A stretch of DNA of 8,452 bases from the NCBI GenBank assembly GCA_964569715.1, contig CAZMUD010000049.1, forward strand, positions 1 to 8,452. The letters run 5' to 3'. Source of the DNA: CAZMUD01 sp964569715. GTDB lineage: Bacteria; Chloroflexota; Dehalococcoidia; Dehalococcoidales; UBA2162. The notes under the pieces were generated by a model, which was given only the letters and a program-made list of their open reading frames with translations, was not told the origin of the DNA and made no database searches. Position numbers and translations under genes: made by a program. Shown here one piece after another: positions 4,922 through 8,452 of the stretch (the stretch's first letter is position 1; each line of letters opens with the position of its first letter).

Positions 4922-5356
4922 TCACTGTGTTTTCTCCTTCTCCTCACACTCTGGACAGTAACCTTCGAGGTATAAGTCAACCTTTGTCACGTTGAAATGG
5001 TGCTCCCGCTGAACTACCTCTACCAGCTTTCGAACCAGAGAGTTTTCAAACTCGATGATTTTTCCGCAGCACTGGCAGACCAAATGCACGTGCTCCAGCG
5101 ATTGCTTTATCTCGTAGGAGCAGCGTGCCTTAGCGAGCCTTCTTTCATCAATCAAGCCTAGCTGCTTGAAGAGGTTAAGGCTGCGGTACACCGTGGCCCA
5201 GCTGATGGACTGGTTTCTGGCGCTGGCTCGCCAGTACAGTTCCTTGGCATCTATGGGCCCCTGGGCTTCCTGGAGCACCTCTAGAAGGCGGCGGCGTTGG
5301 GTCGTCAGGTTATGCTCTTGGATCGGTATCGTTTTGCGAGTGAGTCTCATTTTCAC
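4922..5356 (-). CDS. Fur-family metalloregulator (first gene of minus-strand run)
   Basis: A 144-residue Fur-superfamily repressor. The N-terminal winged helix spans about 15-85 with recognition-helix sequence SWATVYRSLNLFKQLGLI (52-69). The dimerisation domain carries HVHLVCQCCGKIIEFE (89-104), with His89, His91 and the structural zinc pair Cys94/Cys97, and a second pair CPEC at 134-137. The metal sensed (iron, zinc, manganese, nickel or peroxide via iron) cannot be fixed from this. GTG at 5356 is used because the promoter places the transcript start at about this base. ATG at 5350, with AGGGTG upstream in the DNA, is the main alternative and shortens the protein by two residues. As first gene of the run it probably autoregulates and controls the Fe-S and nickel genes behind it (inference). 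Confidence 0.9.
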   Translation of the reverse strand: MKMRLTRKTIPIQEHNLTTQRRRLLEVLQEAQGPIDAKELYWRASARNQSISWATVYRSLNLFKQLGLIDERRLAKARCSYEIKQSLEHVHLVCQCCGKIIEFENSLVRKLVEVVQREHHFNVTKVDLYLEGYCPECEEKEKTQ

Positions 5357-5361
5357 ACCCT

Positions 5362-5390
5362 AGAATACTTCTTACCACTACCTTTGTCAA
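5362..5390 (-). promoter_or_regulatory. Sigma-70-like promoter of the minus-strand fur-led run
   Basis: On the minus strand TTGACA (5390-5385), a 17-base spacer and TATTCT (5367-5362) form a near-consensus promoter. Transcription should begin about six to eight bases downstream, at about 5356-5354, which is at or a few bases before the fur start codon. The message would then be leaderless or nearly so, and the AGGGTG at 5361-5356 would mostly lie upstream of the transcript. Confidence 0.72.
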
Positions 5391-5397
5391 GTGGATA

Positions 5398-5469
5398 GTA
5401 AAATATGACTTCGACGCCGAGCTTGAGCACATGGCGGTCTTTGGAACTTGCAACCGCTGCCGTGGCTAG
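5398..5469 (+). pseudogene. Remnant of a Fur-like C terminus
   Basis: A plus-strand frame ending in TAG at 5467-5469 reads VKYDFDAELE then HMAVFGTCNRCRG. The pattern H-x-A-x-x-G-x-C-x-x-C at the very end of a protein matches the C-terminal zinc pair of Fur-family regulators; the two intact copies in this window have EGYCPEC and AGYCPDC at the same place. No start codon or helix-turn-helix precedes it. Upstream, this frame runs into the promoter and start of the divergent fur gene. It is read here as the surviving 3' end of a third fur gene. Chance is possible because only 23 residues remain. Confidence 0.4.
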
Positions 5470-5630
5470 TCGATACAATCACAAAGGGACGCCTGAATCT
5501 TCAGTTTGCTTATAATATAGTGGCGCTACTTCTGATATCCCCTTCTCTCAATACTTATTGATTTAGGTATCGGTAGGACCTGAGGATTTTGAAAGGCAGA
5601 AGACTATAAGGAAATAGTGTAGGGCAGGAC
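5470..5630. other. Intergenic spacer with no supported gene
   Basis: Between the Fur remnant and the plus-strand promoter I see no gene. It contains a small palindrome, CTGAATCTTCAG at 5493-5504, with five pairs and a two-base apex, followed by a T-rich stretch. It also contains TATAAT at 5511-5516 without a good -35 partner. The segment may hold regulator binding sites, but I cannot identify a specific operator. Confidence 0.4.
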
Positions 5631-5660
5631 TTGACAAATCAGGGCGCAGTGAGTTATAGT
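5631..5660 (+). promoter_or_regulatory. Sigma-70-like promoter of the DUF134-led operon
   Basis: TTGACA at 5631-5636, then 17 bases, then TTATAG at 5654-5659 (or TATAGT at 5655-5660 with an 18-base spacer). The start of transcription would be near 5666-5667, giving an untranslated leader of about 70 bases before the ATG at 5739. Confidence 0.7.
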
Positions 5661-5666
5661 AGTTAT

Positions 5667-5706
5667 GGGCATATGGGTAAAAACGTGCCTTTACGGATAT
5701 AAGCCC
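5667..5706 (+). promoter_or_regulatory. Imperfect hairpin at the 5' end of the DUF134 leader
   Basis: Starting at the predicted transcript start, GGGC (5667-5670) pairs with GCCC (5703-5706), ATAT (5671-5674) with ATAT (5697-5700), and GTAAA (5677-5681) with TTTAC (5690-5694). GG/GG forms an internal loop, AA a bulge and AACGTGCC the apical loop. At DNA level it is also an inverted repeat and could be an operator for the DUF134 or Fur regulators. At RNA level it could protect the 5' end or regulate translation. It matches no riboswitch I know. Confidence 0.5.
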
Positions 5707-5738
5707 AAAATACATAGCGACGGAGACTTAGGGATACT

Positions 5739-6209
5739 ATGGGCAGACCACTGCTGTGGCGGCGAGTAAACTTTATACCACCAATAACCTATTTTAAACC
5801 GGCTGGGGTACCGTTAACTACTCTTCAGGAAGTATGCCTTTCCGTGGAGGAGGTAGAGGCAATTCGTCTCAAGGACTTTGAGGGGCTGGAACAGGAGGAA
5901 TGCGCTCAGAGGATGAATGTCTCTCGGAGCACCTTTGCCCGTGTGTTGGCTTCGGCTCGGCAGAAAATGGCTGACGCTCTACTTAACGGCAAGGCGATAA
6001 GGATTGAGGGTGGTAACTTTGAAATGGCTTTGAGCCGCTTCAGGTGCATTAATGGTCACGAATGGGATGTACCATTTCAGGTTATGATAAATACACCTCC
6101 CCAGTTCTGTCCTACCTGTAATACACCAAGTATCATGCCGCTCCAGCCTCTGGGACCACGCTGGGGTGAAGGTGGTCGTGGGCACCGCAGAGGAGGACGC
6201 AATTGGTGA
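5739..6209 (+). CDS. DUF134 family DNA-binding regulator with zinc-ribbon-like tail
   Basis: A 156-residue DUF134-family protein. The N-terminal pattern (GRPLLWRRV, then ITYFKPAGVPL at 16-26) and VEAIRLKDFEGLEQEECAQR (39-58), leading into VSRSTFARVLASARQKMADA (61-80), match the family's sigma-factor-like helix-turn-helix; GKAIRIEGG (84-92) ends the conserved core. An added C-terminal part holds CINGHEW (103-109) and CPTC (124-127), a likely zinc ribbon, and a Gly/Arg-rich end. DUF134 proteins are predicted DNA-binding proteins of unknown target, often beside metal-cofactor genes. The start matches the family N terminus although the ribosome site is modest (AGGGATACT). It is first in the plus-strand cluster behind a strong promoter and structured leader, and probably regulates it (inference). 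Confidence 0.9.
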   Translation: MGRPLLWRRVNFIPPITYFKPAGVPLTTLQEVCLSVEEVEAIRLKDFEGLEQEECAQRMNVSRSTFARVLASARQKMADALLNGKAIRIEGGNFEMALSRFRCINGHEWDVPFQVMINTPPQFCPTCNTPSIMPLQPLGPRWGEGGRGHRRGGRNW

Positions 6210-6253
6210 GGATGTCCTCTCTGTGTTCAATGAGAAGAAGCGTTTGAGCAGTC

Positions 6254-6976
6254 ATGAAGATTTTTGATGACTTAATTTCGACACTAAATCCAGAGGCCGG
6301 AGTAAGAGATATACGCCAGGGATTTTTTCATACCGGGGTATTAACTCGTGAATGTGGGCTGGCAGCAACACTTCCTCGAGATGCTCTTCGACAGGAACAA
6401 CCCTCGGTAAAGGAGCCTGGTTTACTACTGGGGAAAGGTGCATTGGAACTAGCCCGAATGGCTTACTCAGAGGGCATACTTGAGGCGGCTATTGGCATGG
6501 CAACTATTAATTCACTTCTTGAAATTGACGAGGGGTGTTGTGAAGACCTCAATGCCGGTGACCTCATTGCTGAAAAGGGCAAGAATAAGAGGGTAGCCAT
6601 CGTGGGACACTTCCCCTTTATATCTGAACTTCCTAAGATAGCAAAGGAACTGTGGGTAATCGAGAAAAATCCGCAGGAAGGTGACTTCACTGAAACTGAG
6701 ACGGAAAATCTTATTCCACAGGCTGATGTTGTTGGTATCACCGGTACTGCTTTTACCAACCATACTGTCGAGCACCTGCTCAAGCTGTGCGACTCTAAAG
6801 CCTATGTAGTGATATTGGGAGACACCGCTCCCCTTTCACCAGTTCTCTTTGACTATGGCGCCGACGCTATATCAGGCACAAAGGTTATTGATTCAGACTT
6901 AGCCCTGCATTGCGTGAGCCAGGGAGCCACTTATCGGCAGATTAAAGGAATTCGGCAGCTCACCATGACGAGGTGA
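6254..6976 (+). CDS. DUF364 / DUF4213 protein (putative heavy-metal chelation domain)
   Basis: A 240-residue cytoplasmic protein that fits the DUF4213-DUF364 architecture. The first part (about 1-100) includes AIGMATINSLLE (79-90), typical of the N-terminal domain. The second is a Rossmann-like domain with VAIVGHFPFISELPKIAK (113-130), a short WVIEKNPQ segment, DVVGITGTAFTNHTVEHLL (158-176) and VVILGDTAPLSP (184-195). The Pfam description proposes heavy-metal chelation; the true substrate is unknown. Length is normal. A stop lies just upstream in frame, so the start is close to this ATG, although the ribosome site is weak. It follows the DUF134 gene by 44 bp in one operon, and a role in metal handling fits with the neighbouring Fur gene (inference). 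Confidence 0.88.
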   Translation: MKIFDDLISTLNPEAGVRDIRQGFFHTGVLTRECGLAATLPRDALRQEQPSVKEPGLLLGKGALELARMAYSEGILEAAIGMATINSLLEIDEGCCEDLNAGDLIAEKGKNKRVAIVGHFPFISELPKIAKELWVIEKNPQEGDFTETETENLIPQADVVGITGTAFTNHTVEHLLKLCDSKAYVVILGDTAPLSPVLFDYGADAISGTKVIDSDLALHCVSQGATYRQIKGIRQLTMTR

Positions 6977-6995
6977 GAAGCAAGAAGGGGGCACA

Positions 6996-7325
6996 ATGAC
7001 ACAAGCAGAAATAGAACGATTGGCTAGGAAGGTGAGAGCTAGAGGCCTGCGCTCTTCCTGGCAAGAACTGATGCAATTCTCTAAGGATGTGGTTGGCGGA
7101 TTGGCAGATGCCTATCAAGCACTGCTAAAGAGCACGGCAAAGTCGGATAAGATTTCTGCAAGCAATGCTGATGATATGCAAAAGGTGGTGAGGGACAAGC
7201 TGGCTGCAGTGCTAACCCTGCTAACCAGTGAGGCACAGGTGGCTAGATGGGAGTCAGAGGTTCTAGCTGGAAATAGTGTCCTTGGCACGCGAGAAGTAGA
7301 CAACTCAGGGTTTGAAGAAAATTAG
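6996..7325 (+). CDS. Helical protein of unknown function
   Basis: A 109-residue protein with no cysteines, no signal peptide and no clear membrane segment. It is predicted mostly helical: AEIERLARKVRARG (4-17), a segment WQELMQFSKDVVGGLADAYQ (22-41), and VVRDKLAAVLTLLTSEAQVA (63-82). The C terminus is polar and probably disordered. I do not recognise the family. The start has a good ribosome site (AAGGGGG, four to five bases before ATG), and the gene sits 19 bp after the DUF364 gene and 35 bp before fur, in the same direction, so it is most likely a real operon member. A structural or DNA-associated role cannot be told from the sequence. Confidence 0.72.
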   Translation: MTQAEIERLARKVRARGLRSSWQELMQFSKDVVGGLADAYQALLKSTAKSDKISASNADDMQKVVRDKLAAVLTLLTSEAQVARWESEVLAGNSVLGTREVDNSGFEEN

Positions 7326-7360
7326 TCATAAGCGTAATCAAGGACGGCAGGATTTTTGCA

Positions 7361-7828
7361 ATGGCAGGTCAGTTGACTGAGATGCAAAGCAACATAGATG
7401 GAAAATTAAGTCGACGCAGCACAGAGCAGCGTCAGCTAATCTTAGAAATTATCCAGCAGGCTAAGGAGCACCTTGGTGCTGATGAAATCTACCGGCAGGC
7501 TCGTCAAAAGTCGCGCAGCATCAGCCTGTCCACAGTATACCGCAGCCTGCAACTATTCAAGGAACTGGGGCTAATAGAAGAGCACCAATTCGATGGCGTG
7601 CGCCGGTGTTACGAAACTACTCCTCGACCCAAGCATCACCATCTAGTGTGCCTAGGCTGTGGTCGAATATTTGAGTTTAAGTGTCCATCAGCAGAGGAAC
7701 TTAAGTCTAGAATCAGTAGAGAAGAAGGGTTTAAGGTCATCGATGCAGAGGTGCGCCTAGCAGGCTATTGTCCTGATTGCCAGCAGCGGCTGTCAGGTAA
7801 CATGCCCAATGCTAAACAAAAACAATAA
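7361..7828 (+). CDS. Second Fur-family metalloregulator
   Basis: A 155-residue Fur-superfamily regulator. The winged helix spans about 18-88 with recognition-helix sequence SLSTVYRSLQLFKELGLI (55-72). The metal region contains KHHHLVCLGCGRIFEF (91-106), with three adjacent histidines 92-94 and Cys97/Cys100, and the second zinc pair CPDC is at 137-140. It shares the same layout as the Fur at 4922-5356, and the two are paralogs with clearly different surface residues. A short N-terminal extension and a Gln/Lys-rich tail are probably disordered. The ribosome site is weak (CAGG), so coupling to upstream translation is possible. The two DUF5320 genes follow it, which suggests metal control of those products (inference). 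Confidence 0.9.
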   Translation: MAGQLTEMQSNIDGKLSRRSTEQRQLILEIIQQAKEHLGADEIYRQARQKSRSISLSTVYRSLQLFKELGLIEEHQFDGVRRCYETTPRPKHHHLVCLGCGRIFEFKCPSAEELKSRISREEGFKVIDAEVRLAGYCPDCQQRLSGNMPNAKQKQ

Positions 7829-7851
7829 ATACTGAAAAGGAGGTGAGCCGG

Positions 7852-8091
7852 ATGCCATTTGGAGATAGAACCGGACCGAGAGGAATGGGGCCGATGACCG
7901 GGAGAGGAGCTGGTTACTGCGCCGGTTTTAGCCAGCCAGGCTTCGCTAATCCCATACCGGGGAGAGGGTGGTTTGGTTTTGGCTTTGGCTGGGGGCTGCG
8001 GCATAATAGCTGGGGAGGTGGCCGGGGTCGCGGCAGAGGTCGCTGGTTCGGCTGGCGCTGGTCTTCGCCCTACCAGTATTCTTGGTGGTAG
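7852..8091 (+). CDS. DUF5320 family Gly/Arg/aromatic-rich small protein
   Basis: A 79-residue protein starting MPFGDRTGPRGMGPMTGRGA with a following GYCAGF, the hallmark N terminus of DUF5320. The rest is very rich in Gly, Arg, Trp and Phe, including GRGRGRGRWFGWRW, and ends SSPYQYSWW. The ATG at 7852 is chosen over the upstream GTG at 7843 because AAAGGAGG lies eight bases before it and because the family begins MPF/MPxGD. DUF5320 proteins are small, of unknown function and commonly near DUF134 and nitrogenase-cofactor-like (NifX/NifB-type) metal genes. The low-complexity body suggests a disordered or assembly-forming protein. It lies 23 bp after the second fur gene and 36 bp before its paralog. 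Confidence 0.85.
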   Translation: MPFGDRTGPRGMGPMTGRGAGYCAGFSQPGFANPIPGRGWFGFGFGWGLRHNSWGGGRGRGRGRWFGWRWSSPYQYSWW

Positions 8092-8127
8092 GACGATAAC
8101 GCAAATTTTTTCTTAGGAGGTGAAAAA

Positions 8128-8452
8128 ATGCCTAACGGATTTGGTGGAGGTAGAGGTGCAGGATTCGGTTTTAGAGGAGGTATGGGCTTCGGCTTTAGAG
8201 GAAGCTCGCCTCCCTGGCCCTACGTGGGCATAGGTAGAGGGGGGCTACCAAGATGCGGCTACTTCCTGAGCGGCGCAGCCGGAGCACCGACACAATGGCC
8301 ATACCAACAGGCTCCCTATCCTGCTGACCCAGGGTTTACTGCCGGGCAGACTGCATACCCCTTCCCTGCAGCCACGCCACCTGCTCCTGGAACTATGCCC
8401 TTCGCCCCGCAGGTAACCCCGGAACAAGAGCTTGATTTCCTGAAGAACCAAG
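8128..8452 (+). CDS. Second DUF5320-like protein (partial, cut by right edge)
   Basis: ATG with a strong ribosome site (TTAGGAGGTGAAAAA) opens a frame of 108 complete codons that is still open at the window end. It begins MPNGFGGGRGAGFGFRGGMG with a repeated GFGFRG unit, passes through a GRGGLPRCGYF element and a Pro/Ala/Gln-rich linker (about residues 53-97), and reaches EQELDFLKNQ at the edge. Many DUF5320 proteins end in a coiled coil that starts with E-E/Q-E-x-x-x-L-K-x-Q, so a helical C terminus should follow outside the window. This longer architecture differs from the shorter upstream paralog, which lacks such a tail. Function is unknown. Confidence 0.82.
   Translation, partial: MPNGFGGGRGAGFGFRGGMGFGFRGSSPPWPYVGIGRGGLPRCGYFLSGAAGAPTQWPYQQAPYPADPGFTAGQTAYPFPAATPPAPGTMPFAPQVTPEQELDFLKNQ

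Noticed and set aside
4756..4980. Longer form of the thioredoxin-like ORF starting at 4980
   Set aside because: Its first 30 residues overlap the fur 3' end and are Arg/His-rich noise; the ATG at 4890 has the proper ribosome site and family-like N terminus.
5407..5516. A 36-codon plus-strand ORF starting at ATG 5405 in the control region
   Set aside because: No ribosome site, no recognisable sequence, and it overlaps the Fur-like remnant in another frame, which fits better.
5511..5516. TATAAT as an additional promoter
   Set aside because: No acceptable -35 hexamer at 16-18 bases upstream and no gene directly downstream.
6463..6783. Minus-strand ORFs under the DUF364 gene
   Set aside because: Shadows of a well-supported plus-strand gene.
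1..8452. CRISPR array, insertion sequence, integrase or replication origin
   Set aside because: No regularly spaced repeats, no transposase or integrase motifs, and no terminal inverted repeats were seen on either strand.

Overview
The window looks like a chromosomal segment from an anaerobic, metal-dependent bacterium. The small iron-sulfur proteins, the nickel-insertion genes and the DUF134, DUF364 and DUF5320 gene set would fit an uncultured Dehalococcoidia-type Chloroflexota. That placement is an inference from gene content; no marker gene in the window proves it.

The window has two divergent halves that meet at a control region at about 5351-5738. The left half (about 1-5356) is one long co-directional run on the minus strand. 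In order of transcription it holds a Fur-family regulator, a truncated thioredoxin-like ORF, a small protein interrupted by TAG, a 2[4Fe-4S] ferredoxin, a 51-residue helical protein, a doubtful 44-residue ORF, a small RLI-like Fe-S protein, CooC (nickel-insertion ATPase), CooT (small nickel-binding protein), an internally deleted methyltransferase, a frame-split small protein, a small Cys-rich ORF, an FAD-dependent NADH oxidase/CoA-disulfide reductase-like enzyme, and a partial ORF running off the left edge. The first 27 bases, read on the plus strand, look like the 3' end of a tmRNA or tRNA ending in CCA.

The right half (5739-8452) is a co-directional plus-strand cluster: DUF134 regulator, DUF364 (putative metal-chelation) protein, a helical protein of unknown function, a second Fur-family regulator, and two DUF5320 Gly/Arg/aromatic-rich proteins, the second cut by the right edge. 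Both halves start from good sigma-70-like promoters. A remnant of a third Fur-like C terminus lies between them.

The working picture is a metal and redox homeostasis locus. The left half supplies nickel maturation of a carbon monoxide dehydrogenase or acetyl-CoA synthase encoded elsewhere, plus electron carriers and an oxidoreductase that may handle oxidative or sulfur stress. The right half is a separate metal-linked operon with its own regulators.

The most unusual aspect is uneven integrity. CooC, CooT, the ferredoxins and the oxidoreductase are intact. Several of their neighbours in the same run carry an internal deletion, a truncation, an in-frame TAG or a one-base frame shift. Some of the one-base anomalies lie in homopolymers and could be sequencing errors; the deletions and the TAG are harder to explain that way.
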